DNA of 64,000 bases from Fictibacillus barbaricus (GCF_014635025.1 NZ_BMCE01000001.1:744001-808000); one strand, 5' to 3'. Counted from the stretch's first letter, positions 17,484 to 26,485 are shown. Notes: a model not told the origin generated them from the sequence alone. Made by a program: numbers and translations.

Positions 17484-17513
17484 ATGTCAACATACGCAAG
17501 ACCACCCTGTTAA
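17484..17513 (+). CDS. possible leader peptide MSTYARPPC
   Basis: A nine-codon frame follows a strong AAAGGAGATGTTAGC and stops about 78 bp before the MFS start at 17592. Short, well-initiated ORFs upstream of drug carriers can act by ribosome stalling. No clear competing RNA stems were worked out, so this is tentative. Confidence 0.35.
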   Translation: MSTYARPPC

Positions 17514-17591
17514 TTTAAAAAATTAGACCGTTTACGAGCACCTCCAACTTTTTGGTTAGCAAGTTGCAATCAAAATGAGAGGAGCTTGATT

Positions 17592-18765
17592 ATGGACTAT
17601 AAAACGAACATTTGGAAACTGTATGTCTTTCGTTTTTTTTTATAACCTAATTCCTGCATATGTAATTGAAAGGTTATTCTGGGAACAGAGGGGCATGTCC
17701 ATCCAGATGGTTGTATACACAGAAATTATCTTTGCCATTACCGTTGTTCTGCTTGAGGTCCCAACAGGCATTATTGCCGATAAGTGGGGTCGGAAGAAAA
17801 TGGTCGTGTTAAGTGCGTTGTTGGAATGCTGCATGTTTCTTATACTAGTTTTTGCAACGGAATTCTGGCATTTTGCAATTGCAATATTTCTCGCAGGGAT
17901 TGCCCGTACTTCAAGCAGTGGGTCAGAAAATGCACTGCTATATGACTCGTTATTACAAGATAATAAGGAGCAACAATTTGAAAAGTACCTAGGCCGCTTA
18001 AATGTTTGTGATTATTCATCAGCTATAATAGCGGCAATTTGTGGGAGTTTTTTTGCAAGCAAATATGGTTTTGAGATGAACTATTGGATATCGGTTTCCA
18101 GCATGCTAGTATCTTCGTGTATTTCGTTGATGCTTATTGAGCCAGCTATTAAAAGCAAATCTGATGAATCCATTGAAATCAGTGTGTATATTAAAGCTTC
18201 TATTAATTTTTTTAGAAAAAATCAGGGCGTTTGCCTTGTAGTGCTTTCGGGCATGATTACAGGAGCAGCTTTATCCTTCATCGATGAGTTCTGGCAGCTT
18301 TATTTAAACAGACTTGAGATTCCAGTTTTATACTTTGGGCTTTATTCGGCAGTCATTATGGTCTTAAGACTTCCAGGAAATATAATTGCTTATGTAATGA
18401 AAAGACGGTTTCGTTACAAGACGATTCTGACTTGGGTGATAGCAGTTTTTACAGTAGGGTTCTTATATGTATCCGTGACCCAAGACTATACTGGTTTGGG
18501 CGCAATTTTCCTCATCTGTCTATTCTCAGGGATCATAGAACCCATCTCTACAGGATATTTACATCATCGAACCGATTCTAACATGAGAGCAACCATTGAT
18601 TCATTTCAGTCATTAGGGCTGAATGCAGTACTTATTATTACAGGTTTGGGTTTCGGGTACTTTTCATCTAAATATGATATTTTCGGTGGATTCGGGTTTG
18701 TTGCATTCATTTGCGGGGTGTTTTTTGTATATTTTTTAATTGCTTCAAAAGAAACAATTGAATAG
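17592..18765 (+). pseudogene. MFS transporter with a poly-T frameshift near the start
   Basis: The ATG at 17592 has a good site (GAGAGGAGCTTGATT) and reads MDYKTNIWKLYVFRFFF, then stops after a run of nine T (17633-17641). The remaining 380 codons (from ATG 17623, which lacks a ribosome site) continue as a normal MFS protein, LIPAYVIERLFWEQRGMSIQ onward, with the GIIADKWGRKKM loop between helices 2 and 3. One T fewer would restore the full protein. It may be a phase switch, a decayed gene or a sequencing error. Confidence 0.8.
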
Positions 18766-18785
18766 AAAAGGAAATCATGCTGTCC

Positions 18786-18940
18786 TTTGTATCATTTTAG
18801 ACCTAAGTGGGCAGCTTTCTTATTCAATTAAAGGGCAGCATTCCTGGATAGTTTATTCAACAATCGGTTGCGTTACTTGAAGATTGAGCTGTCTTATCAG
18901 GCAGCTTTTCTTATTCAGCAAAAGTAACAGGATAGTTGAA
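18786..18940 (+). repeat. dispersed repeat copy 6 with a degenerate neighbour
   Basis: A hairpin GCTGTCC...GGGCAGC (18786-18822) is followed by AATTAAAGGGCAG. A second unit starts TTATTCAACAATCGG (18852), has AGCTGTC/GGCAGCT as inner stem, and ends GGATAGTTGAA. They follow the MFS gene. Confidence 0.7.
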
Positions 18941-19270
18941 GAAGGAGATAATTAATAACTCTCGAATTTTTAATCTATCTTTTATGAAAAGAAGTGATCT
19001 CTATATGAAATATCAACAAAGAGAGTTTACAGAGGATTTATTGGAGAAGATTAGAAATACTTATGTATTCCAAATCTAGTAAGATAAACATCGTCTTAAG
19101 GTTTTAAAAAAGGGAATGATATTTTTAGCAAATATCTTTAGACTTTTATATTAACATTAATTATCACAAAGCATTTGATGAACTAGTATCATAAAACATC
19201 TTGAAAAATCCCCTATTCAACATCTAATCCAAGTGTCTCTTAGCGTGATCTGAGTAGCAAAAAAAAATTG
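18941..19270. other. intergenic stretch with no convincing gene
   Basis: It holds one 24-codon frame (ATG 19005, MKYQQREFTEDLLEKIRNTY...), with only a weak ribosome site; it may be a gene fragment. Nothing else was recognised. Confidence 0.4.
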
Positions 19271-19373
19271 TTTGTCCAAACATTTTAGATAAGCTTGCGT
19301 AAAATAAAGTATGAAAAAAGGATATTCCAATATCCTCTTTTCTAGGTTCATAAATAGAAGGGGGGTGTCTATT
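19271..19373 (+). promoter_or_regulatory. conserved upstream region of a 28-residue peptide gene
   Basis: TTTGTCCAAACA, AAGCTTGCGTAAAATAA, a GGATATT/AATATCC hairpin, CTCTTTTCTAGGTT and GGGGG..TCTATT precede the GTG start. Almost the same order and sequence precede the peptide gene at 55195. Confidence 0.7.
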
Positions 19374-19460
19374 GTGATTCCGATTTTATTCCCAATTTTA
19401 TTTCCCTTGAAGAAAAGAAAGAAAATTGAAAAGAAAAGACCTGTAATTATTGCAGAATAA
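19374..19460 (+). CDS. 28-residue hydrophobic/cationic peptide
   Basis: GTG start after AAGGGGGGTGTCTATT. The peptide begins MIPILFPILFPL (hydrophobic), followed by KKRKKIEKKR and a short tail. Too short for family assignment. Its length, layout and upstream region match the peptide at 55109-55195, so I believe it is expressed. Function unknown; membrane-active or RNA-binding roles are possible. Confidence 0.6.
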   Translation: MIPILFPILFPLKKRKKIEKKRPVIIAE

Positions 19461-19633
19461 TTACTTAAAAACCGGGGCCTTCCCAGTTTTTTAATTTCCC
19501 TTTTAATATTATTTTCAGAGCCCTTTTAACACTATTCTAAACTCGCAATAAAAGACCAAAAAGAAATTCAGGCTTTTGGGGAGATTAATAGATTTAAAGT
19601 AGTAAAATCAATTTACTTTTTAACATCTATGTC

Positions 19634-19712
19634 TTATTCAACAAAAGGGGTGCATTTCTTCAAGAAGGAGAAGTGCTCTTTTTATTCAATTAAAGGGCAG
19701 GATTTGTTGAAA
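19634..19712 (+). repeat. dispersed repeat copy 7
   Basis: TTATTCAACAAAAGGGGTGC, inner GCATTTCTTC/GAAGGAGAAGTGC, TCTTTTT, then TAAAGGGCAGGATTTGTTGA as the reverse arm. Confidence 0.88.
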
Positions 19713-19720
19713 ATCAAAGA

Positions 19721-19750
19721 AAAAAAGACAGAAAATTTTCTGTCTTTTTT
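19721..19750. terminator. bidirectional terminator
   Basis: A perfect 30-bp palindrome, AAAAAAGACAGAAAA with TTTTCTGTCTTTTTT. It ends the minus-strand MBL gene. Confidence 0.9.
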
Positions 19751-19754
19751 ATTC

Positions 19755-20522
19755 TTAAAATGTGTATGATTCACCGTCATCTGGCACTAATACACTAGAC
19801 ATAATTCCTTTTTCACTTACAAAGTTCTTTAATTCTTTTCTGGACAATGCCCAATGGTTTAAAGCTTCCATGTGAACAGCAATAATTTTTGCGCTAGGAG
19901 CAGCCTTATACACTTCATAGACATCATCTTTGCCCATGACAAGAGAACCGCCTTCAAAGAATTGGTTATCTCCAGCATTTACCACAATAATTTCTGGTTT
20001 ATGTGTGTCTATTACCTCTTGAACTGCACCATACCATACCGTATCTCCAGCAACATATAAAGTTTTCTCGGTTGAGTGTTTGAAGACAATACCACATACT
20101 AGACCTGTAAGTTTTAAGATTTCTCCTCTTCCATGTTCGCCTTTTGTTTTAATTAATTGGATACCTTCAAAGACTGTATCCACTTGTAAAACTTCTACAT
20201 TTTGAAAACCAGCTTTTCGAATTTCTGCCGCATCTTCTTCATTTTGGGCAAATATTTTAATCTCTTTTGGCAATGCTTCTTTAGCAGCATCATCCCAATG
20301 ATCATAGTGTAGATGAGTAACGATAACTGCATCAATATTTTGAATAAGATTATCAATGGAAGTAGGTAAGTTTACCAAAGGATTATTTTGATCTTGTCTT
20401 GGTGCATTTGGGAAAGGTGGGTAAGCCCCTATTTCCGCCAACATTGGATCGATTAAAAACCTTTTACCTGCGTATTCAATAACTATTGTTGCATTACGAA
20501 TATGTTGTATATTCATATTCAT
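19755..20522 (-). CDS. MBL-fold metallo-hydrolase
   Basis: A 255-residue metallo-beta-lactamase-fold protein: IVIEYAGKRFLIDPML, the metal motif VTHLHYDHWDDAA (near residue 70), AGDTVWYG (Asp ligand) and the late His in IIAVHMEALNHW. It resembles the UlaG/UPF0173-like branch that acts on small substrates. ATG with GAGAGGAGTTAATGA; a second ATG two codons later is possible. Divergent from an Lrp/AsnC regulator, which may control it. Confidence 0.88.
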   Translation of the reverse strand: MNMNIQHIRNATIVIEYAGKRFLIDPMLAEIGAYPPFPNAPRQDQNNPLVNLPTSIDNLIQNIDAVIVTHLHYDHWDDAAKEALPKEIKIFAQNEEDAAEIRKAGFQNVEVLQVDTVFEGIQLIKTKGEHGRGEILKLTGLVCGIVFKHSTEKTLYVAGDTVWYGAVQEVIDTHKPEIIVVNAGDNQFFEGGSLVMGKDDVYEVYKAAPSAKIIAVHMEALNHWALSRKELKNFVSEKGIMSSVLVPDDGESYTF

Positions 20523-20643
20523 TAACTCCTCTCTTTGAAATTTTCTTTGAACAATGTATATTCTAAACTATGGCACATAGAGGATACATAGATTAAATAA
20601 AGTGTTTTGGCTTTTTACTTTATTTATGAAAGGAGTTAGATAA

Positions 20644-21054
20644 ATGTTAGATAACACCGATTCTCATATTTTAGATGAACTATCCAAGAACAGTCGGATT
20701 ACAATGAAAGAATTGGGGGAAAAAGTCCATTTGACTGGACCAGCTACTTCAGCTAGAGTTGCAAAATTAGAGGACAGTGGGATTATTGAGGGATACACCA
20801 TTAAAGTTAATCAAGAAAAAATGGGGTATTCGGTTCACTCAATCATACACGTCTATACCAAAAACACGAATCATCAACCTTATCTGTCCTTCATAAAAAA
20901 TCATAATCAATACGTCATAAATAATTACAAAGTCAGTGGAGAAAGTTGTTATCTTCTTGAATGCAAATTTCAATCGAATGCAATATTAGATGAATTTTTA
21001 ACAGGCTTGAGCAATTTTGTAAGCTATAAATTATCGATAGTTATTAACAAATAG
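20644..21054 (+). CDS. Lrp/AsnC family regulator
   Basis: A 136-residue protein with the AsnC HTH (LDNTDSHILDELSKNSRITM, then LTGPATSARVAKLEDSGIIEGY) and a ligand-binding RAM domain (YSVHSIIHVYTK, then YKVSGESCYLLE). It is 121 bp from the divergent MBL gene. Ligand, probably an amino acid or related compound, is unknown. Confidence 0.9.
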   Translation: MLDNTDSHILDELSKNSRITMKELGEKVHLTGPATSARVAKLEDSGIIEGYTIKVNQEKMGYSVHSIIHVYTKNTNHQPYLSFIKNHNQYVINNYKVSGESCYLLECKFQSNAILDEFLTGLSNFVSYKLSIVINK

Positions 21055-21082
21055 TTCATAAATTGAATGATAAATGTAAAAT

Positions 21083-21144
21083 AATTCACTTAAACAAACG
21101 GGTGCATTTCTTTAAGAAGGAATGTACTCTTTTTTATTGAATTA
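21083..21144 (+). repeat. dispersed repeat copy 8
   Basis: ACTTAAACAAACGGGTGC, GCATTTCTTT/AAGAAGGAATGT, TCTTTTTTATTGAATTAA. It follows the Lrp gene. Confidence 0.8.
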
Positions 21145-21194
21145 AATCCTTTGTAAAAAACCACAAACAATTTTTGTATTAGGAGGGGATTTTT

Positions 21195-21683
21195 TTGTCT
21201 ATTACATCTCAGAATAAAGTTCTTTCGAAAGAGTGTTTAATTAACGTACATCTGTCATTAGTTTGGCATGCATGGACGAATTCTGACCGTGTTTCACAAT
21301 GGTTTGCTGGAGAAGCCAATGTTGATCCAGTGGTCGGGGGCGCATATGAATTATATTTTGAACCAGGTAATACTACTGGAATGAACACTAAAGGGTGTAA
21401 AATAGAAAAAATTATTCCTAATCAAGAGTTGAATTTTACTTGGAAGGGACCAGATCAATTTAGAGATTTAATGAACCAAGGAGATTTGACACTGGTTAAA
21501 GTGAAATTTGAAAAACTCGGTGAAAATACAACAAAAGTTGAAGTAAATCATGTCGGTTGGAAAAATGAAAAGGATTGGAATGAAGCGATTAAATGGCATG
21601 AAATGGCTTGGTCGGGTGTCCTTAATAGCTTAAAATTTGCCCTAGAAAAAGGCGAAGGGGATTTATGTTGTCAACCCGAATAA
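21195..21683 (+). CDS. SRPBCC (AHSA1-like) protein
   Basis: A 162-residue START-like protein: WHAWTNSDRVSQWFAGEANV, GGAYELYFEPGN, then VEVNHVGWKNEKDWNEAIKW. TTG start directly supported by AGGAGGGG. The family binds hydrophobic ligands; often annotated as an activator of Hsp90 ATPase homologue, without evidence for that role in bacteria. Monocistronic between repeats. Confidence 0.88.
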   Translation: MSITSQNKVLSKECLINVHLSLVWHAWTNSDRVSQWFAGEANVDPVVGGAYELYFEPGNTTGMNTKGCKIEKIIPNQELNFTWKGPDQFRDLMNQGDLTLVKVKFEKLGENTTKVEVNHVGWKNEKDWNEAIKWHEMAWSGVLNSLKFALEKGEGDLCCQPE

Positions 21684-21710
21684 AAATACAATTAATATAA
21701 CCTTACGATT

Positions 21711-21779
21711 TTCACAATCGAGTGCATTAATTTAAGATCCAGAGAGCTGTTACGCAGCTCTTTTTTATATTGAACAGTT
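21711..21779 (+). repeat. dispersed repeat copy 9, variant inner hairpin
   Basis: TTCACAATCGAGTGCA start; the inner hairpin is different from the common form, AGAGCTG (21743-21749) with CAGCTCT (21755-21761), then a T-run and TATTGAACAG. Confidence 0.75.
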
Positions 21780-21889
21780 AAATATGATTTTTTATGAACT
21801 GGATACAAAAGAAAAATATGAATTTTAAGATTGTTAACAGCAGATTTGTTAAATAATAATTGTTGTGTTTTAAGGAGGTGATTTGGCAA

Positions 21890-22081
21890 ATGGGTGCAGT
21901 GGAACGAAATGGGTATCGGTTTGAACCAGAATATAGTGTAATCAACCAAAATGGCGCGATTCATGTTTATAACAAAGGAGAGTTTTTAGAAGAAATAAAA
22001 TTTTCTTTTTCCGGAAAATTTCCGAATTTTGATCAAATTGAACAGTTAATTGATACCTACTGCAATCAGCGAGGGGTTTGA
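21890..22081 (+). CDS. small conserved protein, DUF5370-like
   Basis: A 63-residue protein beginning MGAVERNGYRFEPEYSVINQ, then IHVYNKGEFLEEIKFSFSG. ATG at 21890 follows TAAGGAGGTGATTT; the upstream extension is not supported. I recall this pattern in Bacillus DUF5370 proteins of unknown function. It shares a bidirectional terminator with the convergent YczE gene. Confidence 0.65.
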   Translation: MGAVERNGYRFEPEYSVINQNGAIHVYNKGEFLEEIKFSFSGKFPNFDQIEQLIDTYCNQRGV

Positions 22082-22129
22082 TTTTTTATAGGGTGAATTG
22101 TGGTTAAATAGAAAGTTAGGGAGATAGGC

Positions 22130-22155
22130 AAAAGCCATTCATTAGAATGGCTTTT
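22130..22155. terminator. bidirectional terminator
   Basis: AAAAGCCATTC and GAATGGCTTTT around a short loop, between convergent genes. Confidence 0.88.
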
Positions 22156-22159
22156 ATCT

Positions 22160-22807
22160 TTATCCATTTTTAGCTATTGTAGCTATACTTTTTGAAATAT
22201 TTATGTTGTTAAATCTTCTCTCAGTGATTGGCATAAAGTAATTAAGGATAGGGCCTCCTAGACAAACTGTAAATACAGTCCCAATGCCAATTGGTCCATT
22301 TAATATAATAGCCACTATTAAGAACAGGAGATATAGTAATGTTCTTGAAAACAGTATGTTCATTTTAGTTAAGTCTCGTATTATTAACATTGACTGATCA
22401 ATAGGAATTGGTGCAAAATTTGTTTGTAAATAGATTGCAGTACCTAGACCAATTAGGATTAATCCCATACTAAAACAAACAAGTTTACTGAACCATATTT
22501 CTGGGGTTATGAGAGTCCCTAATAAAAGTAGCCATAAATCTATTCCTAGTCCAGTAAAAAAAGCTGTTAGTAGCCCAAGAAATTCTGGTCTCTTTCTTTT
22601 TAATAACGAGTTACAAAAAATTAGTACTAAGGCAAGTAAGATTTCCCAACTTCCAACAGTTAGCCCAACAGTCCTTGATAGTCCCACCAAAAGTGCATCA
22701 AACGGAGATGTTCCGAGGTCTGATTGAATAGTAAAAGAAATTCCAAGGGTCAATATCAAAATACCTAATCCATAAAAAATAAATTGCTGCTTACTCAGCT
22801 TTTTCAT
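22160..22807 (-). CDS. YczE/YyaS-type membrane protein
   Basis: A 215-residue protein with about five spans and the family's SDLGTSPFDALLVGLS and GLGTAIYLQTNFAPIPID motifs. Its start overlaps the end of the upstream GNAT gene by 17 bp, so translation is probably coupled. Family function is not established; one B. subtilis member is needed for surfactin and bacillaene production. Confidence 0.82.
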   Translation of the reverse strand: MKKLSKQQFIFYGLGILILTLGISFTIQSDLGTSPFDALLVGLSRTVGLTVGSWEILLALVLIFCNSLLKRKRPEFLGLLTAFFTGLGIDLWLLLLGTLITPEIWFSKLVCFSMGLILIGLGTAIYLQTNFAPIPIDQSMLIIRDLTKMNILFSRTLLYLLFLIVAIILNGPIGIGTVFTVCLGGPILNYFMPITERRFNNINISKSIATIAKNG

Positions 22808-23249
22808 ATTTACCCGAAAATAATTTTTTTGTCATTAATATATGAGGAATCCCATCCTCCATAAATACACTTGATGAAGTCTGATAGCCAAGTTTTTTAT
22901 AAAAACCCTCTGCCTGTGTTTGACCGTGCAATTTTACTTGGGATACTCCTTTTTCTTCTGCTATTTCCTCTAAACCTCTAATAATTACTTTTCCCATACC
23001 AAATTTACGATACGGTTCTAAGATACAAATTCTCTCCAATTTTCCTAATCCATCAACAACTCTTAATCTTCCCGTTCCAACTGGTTCTTCATTGTAGTAG
23101 ACCAATATGTGTTTACATTGGTCATTAAGTGTGTCAAATTCATCGAATTCATCTTCTAATGGTACGCCTTGTTCCTTAACAAAGACTTCTTCCCTAATAT
23201 AAAATGCGGCATTTAAATCCTCTTCCATGATGATTTTCTTTGAATTCAT
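22791..23249 (-). CDS. GNAT family N-acetyltransferase
   Basis: A 152-residue ElaA/YjcF-like acetyltransferase: AFYIREEVFVKEQGVPLEDE, GTGRLRVVDGLGKLERICIL, the acetyl-CoA loop RKFGMGKVIIRGLEE and FYKKLGYQTSSSVFMEDGIP. First gene of a two-gene minus-strand unit with the YczE-type protein and divergent from a MarR regulator. Substrate unknown. Confidence 0.87.
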   Translation of the reverse strand: MNSKKIIMEEDLNAAFYIREEVFVKEQGVPLEDEFDEFDTLNDQCKHILVYYNEEPVGTGRLRVVDGLGKLERICILEPYRKFGMGKVIIRGLEEIAEEKGVSQVKLHGQTQAEGFYKKLGYQTSSSVFMEDGIPHILMTKKLFSGKYEKAE

Positions 23250-23328
23250 GAATTCTCAGCCCTTTCTGGAATTATTATTTAAGACAAGTCATAATAAAGT
23301 TAATCATATAGTATTATATATGGAATTT

Positions 23329-23352
23329 ATTTTGTTGTAAATGCAACAAAAT
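23329..23352. promoter_or_regulatory. MarR-gene operator dyad
   Basis: ATTTTGTTG-TAAATG-CAACAAAAT, a perfect 9-bp dyad just before the MarR ribosome site; its core matches the TetR-side dyad at 15819-15842. Confidence 0.72.
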
Positions 23353-23367
23353 ATCGGAGGTTTTATA

Positions 23368-23820
23368 ATGAAGGAAATTCTTCGTGAAATTGGAATGATT
23401 GCAAGGGCACTAGATTCTATAAGTAATATAGAATTTAAAGAATTTGACCTGACAAAAGGACAATATTTGTATCTTGTTCGAATATGTGAAAATCCAGGAA
23501 TTATACAAGAAAAATTGGCAGAAATGATCAAGGTGGATCGAACAACAGCAGCTCGTGCGATAAAAAAGCTAGAAATTCAAGGTTTTATTGAAAAAAGAGA
23601 CGATAATTTTAACAAGAAAATTAAAAAACTTTATTCTACTGAGAAAGGTGAGACTATTTATCCCTTTTTAAAGAGAGAAGGAGATTATTCCAATAAGGTA
23701 GCCCTTTCCGGATTATCCAAAGAAGAAACAGATCTTCTCCATAATCTTCTTTGCAGAGTTAGGAAAAATGTTGAAGTTAATTGGGACTTTGTAAAGAAGG
23801 GAAACAAAAGGGACTACTGA
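23368..23820 (+). CDS. MarR family regulator
   Basis: A 150-residue winged-helix regulator: LTKGQYLYLVRICENPGIIQ, EKLAEMIKVDRTTAARAIKK, then LEIQGFIEKRDD and a basic wing. The ATG at 23368 follows ATCGGAGG; the ATG at 23341 lies inside the operator dyad and lacks a site. It is divergent from the GNAT/YczE unit and probably represses it and itself. Confidence 0.9.
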   Translation: MKEILREIGMIARALDSISNIEFKEFDLTKGQYLYLVRICENPGIIQEKLAEMIKVDRTTAARAIKKLEIQGFIEKRDDNFNKKIKKLYSTEKGETIYPFLKREGDYSNKVALSGLSKEETDLLHNLLCRVRKNVEVNWDFVKKGNKRDY

Positions 23821-23902
23821 ATGTTCCTTATTAGTGGAAATATGCATTGCATTAGGCACGAGTATTGGCTAGAGGGGAGCATTCCTATGAATAAACCTTT
23901 AC

Positions 23903-23981
23903 TTATTCCACAAACGGGTGCATTTCTTCAAGAAGTAGATATGCTTCTTTTATGAATTAAAGGGCAGGTTAAATGAACAAG
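23903..23981 (+). repeat. dispersed repeat copy 10
   Basis: TTATTCCACAAACGGGTGC, GCATTTCTTC/GAAGTAGATATGC, a short T-run, AATTAAAGGGCAGG and AAATGAACAAG as the reverse arm. Confidence 0.82.
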
Positions 23982-24095
23982 GAAGTTACTAAAAAAGAAC
24001 TACAAAAAAATATTGTAAAGAGAGGTTCTTTTGCAATTTTTTATCGGGAGCTTGGGTTGAATCTTCCCAAGCTCATCTATGAAGAGCATGGATGA

Positions 24096-24923
24096 TTATT
24101 TTTGATCGACTTGTATCATAATTTTGGTTACATAATGTTCTTTATGATTCTTTACAACTGTATCATAAATATACTCTTCAAAAACATAATCTCCTAAGGC
24201 TAAATTTAAACGTTCCATCTCTAAAAAAAGCCGCTTATATGTATGATTTATTGTTTTTTCATCCCCAATATGGTATCCAATGAGAAAATTACCCTTTACT
24301 GCTTGAAAATACGGATATCCTTCCTTAGGGTTTGGTTGCTCAATATATAAATAGCTATAATTAGAGAATTCTCCCTTTATTACTTTCTCCCGTTTCGTTA
24401 TACAACCTATTGGATATCCAGAATCAAGATGCGATATGTTCAATTCATTAATAAAATCTGAAATGACCTCTACAAATTCTTCATCAGTTATATTTTGAAT
24501 GTTTCTACTTAGATAAAGTGTTGCTTCTGGTAAATGTTCGAGCGTAATTTGATGAAAATCAAGGTGTGACGCTTCTTCCATCAATGTTATTTTTGCCTCT
24601 ATCATTTTTTCCTTCATTTCAATCTCCTGACGTTTTTTTACAATCTCCTCTTTTTTTCGATACATCAATGACAAAAATTTTTCAGGCGATTTATTTTGCA
24701 TGTATTGTTGAATATCGTTAAGTGACATTCCAAGATCCTTTAATAAATCAATAACAAAGAATAATTCTATTTGGTGGATTGAATAATAACGGTACCCTTT
24801 TTCATTTTTTAATACCGGAGACAAAAGTCCAATTTGATCGTAATAGAAGATTGTCTGTTTGTTTACTTTGCAAAGCCTCGCAAATTCACCTGTAGTCAAA
24901 TATTTCCCATCTTTTTTATTCAT
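24096..24923 (-). CDS. MerR family regulator, BltR/BmrR type
   Basis: A 275-residue protein: MerR helix-turn-helix (YLTTGEFARLCKVNKQTIFY, YDQIGLLSPVLKNEKGYRYY), a long coiled coil near residues 80-115, and a C-terminal GyrI-like effector domain (about 125-272). Such proteins bind lipophilic cations and activate multidrug efflux genes by untwisting a promoter with a 19-bp spacer; exactly such a promoter lies in front of the divergent MFS gene. Confidence 0.9.
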   Translation of the reverse strand: MNKKDGKYLTTGEFARLCKVNKQTIFYYDQIGLLSPVLKNEKGYRYYSIHQIELFFVIDLLKDLGMSLNDIQQYMQNKSPEKFLSLMYRKKEEIVKKRQEIEMKEKMIEAKITLMEEASHLDFHQITLEHLPEATLYLSRNIQNITDEEFVEVISDFINELNISHLDSGYPIGCITKREKVIKGEFSNYSYLYIEQPNPKEGYPYFQAVKGNFLIGYHIGDEKTINHTYKRLFLEMERLNLALGDYVFEEYIYDTVVKNHKEHYVTKIMIQVDQK

Positions 24924-24940
24924 CTTTTACAGCACCACCC

Positions 24941-24971
24941 TTGACTATATAGTTACTATATACACTAGGAT
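24941..24971 (+). promoter_or_regulatory. MerR-type promoter with 19-bp spacer
   Basis: TTGACT (24941-24946), 19 bp, TAGGAT (24966-24971). The spacer contains the dyad TATATAGT-T-ACTATATA (24946-24962), the expected site for the divergent MerR activator. Confidence 0.8.
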
Positions 24972-25043
24972 AATCTTATAAACAAATGAAAACAAATAAA
25001 GTTTGTTCTTAGGTAATTATTTTTGTTAAGGAGAATGTAGAAG

Positions 25044-26246
25044 ATGAAGACTTACAAAATCACTTTAATATTATTATTAATGAATTTATTCATTGCCTTT
25101 TTAGGAATTGGTCTAGTAATTCCAGTCCTACCTACACTGATGAATGAATTGGGCATAACTGGAACAACAGTTGGTTATTTAACAGCAGCTTTTGCAATTG
25201 CTCAATTAATTGTTTCCCCATTTGCAGGGAAAGCAGCAGATAAATGGGGTAGGAAAATTATGATTGTAACTGGCTTATTTATTTTTGGGATATCAGAATT
25301 TTTATTTGGCTTCGGAAAAGAAATCGAACTGTTATTTATTTCTCGTATTTTAGGTGGAATTAGTGCTGCATTCATTATGCCATCTGTAACAGCTTTTATT
25401 GCTGATATTACAAATTTGGATACTCGCCCCAAAGCACTCGGTTATTTGTCAGCTGCAATTAGTACAGGATTTATTATTGGTCCAGGTATCGGTGGATTTT
25501 TAGCGGAATTTGGGACACGGCTACCATTCTTCTTTGCAGGGGCACTTGGTACATTTGCTGCTATTCTTTCTATTATTTTATTAACTGAACCCAATCGTAC
25601 AGAAGAAGAAAATAATAAACAAAACAAAGAAGGTAAGACTGGCTTCAAACGTATAACCGTGCCAAAGTATTTCGTTGCGTTTATTTTAATTTTTATTGCT
25701 TCATTTGGTTTAGCAGCTTTTGAATCATTCTTTAGTCTATTTGTGGATCACAAATTTGGATTTGAACCATCTGATATAGCCATTGTTATCACAGGTGGAG
25801 CGATTTTGGGTGCTGTTTCACAAGTTATACTATTTGATAGGCTAACTCGGATTTGGGGTGAAATTAAACTGATTCGATACAGCTTAATATTATCAGCCTT
25901 CCTTGTCTTTTTAATGACAATTGCTCATTCATATTTCTCTATTTTACTTGTTACATTTATTGTTTTTGTAGGATTCGATTTATTCCGACCAGCTGTTACT
26001 TCCTATCTTTCGAATATCGCTGGGAATGAACAAGGCTTCGTTGGTGGAATGAACTCTATGTTTACAAGTTTAGCCAACATTAGTGGACCAATTCTAGGGG
26101 GTATATTATTTGATATAGATATTAACTACCCGTACTATTTTGCGACTATAATTCTAGCTCTAGGAATAGTTTTAACGTTGTTCTGGAAGAAGCCAACAAA
26201 TGATGCAGCTAATAAGGTGAAGGCTAGTGTAGTAGGTCTTAAATAA
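25044..26246 (+). CDS. multidrug MFS efflux transporter, NorA/Blt-like
   Basis: A 400-residue 12-span carrier with the drug/H+ antiporter motifs: GIGLVIPVLPTLMNELG in helix 1, GKAADKWGRKIM (motif A) and GFIIGPGIGGFLAE (motif C, an antiporter hallmark). ATG follows AAGGAGAATGTAGAAG. Expected to extrude cationic drugs at the cytoplasmic membrane, under the divergent MerR regulator. A repeat element ends the gene. Confidence 0.9.
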   Translation: MKTYKITLILLLMNLFIAFLGIGLVIPVLPTLMNELGITGTTVGYLTAAFAIAQLIVSPFAGKAADKWGRKIMIVTGLFIFGISEFLFGFGKEIELLFISRILGGISAAFIMPSVTAFIADITNLDTRPKALGYLSAAISTGFIIGPGIGGFLAEFGTRLPFFFAGALGTFAAILSIILLTEPNRTEEENNKQNKEGKTGFKRITVPKYFVAFILIFIASFGLAAFESFFSLFVDHKFGFEPSDIAIVITGGAILGAVSQVILFDRLTRIWGEIKLIRYSLILSAFLVFLMTIAHSYFSILLVTFIVFVGFDLFRPAVTSYLSNIAGNEQGFVGGMNSMFTSLANISGPILGGILFDIDINYPYYFATIILALGIVLTLFWKKPTNDAANKVKASVVGLK

Positions 26247-26421
26247 AAATGAAAGTTCTTTAATATTGAAAAAATACATTTTGAGTCTAGATTTTATTAT
26301 TAAAGTAGATCTGCCAAACTCGATTGTACAAATGATCAAAAGTGTAGTTTTTTTAATGCCCTTAAACTTACTGTGATATGGAGTACCTTTCATATAAAAA
26401 TGGCAGCGTTCCTGTAATTAG

Positions 26422-26485
26422 TTATTCCACAAACGGGTGCATTTCTCTTCAAGAAGGAGAAGTGCATTTTTTTATTGAATTATTA
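26422..26485 (+). repeat. dispersed repeat copy 11
   Basis: TTATTCCACAAACGGGTGC, GCATTTCTCTTC/GAAGGAGAAGTGC, T-run, TTATTGAATTA. It follows the efflux gene. Confidence 0.85.
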
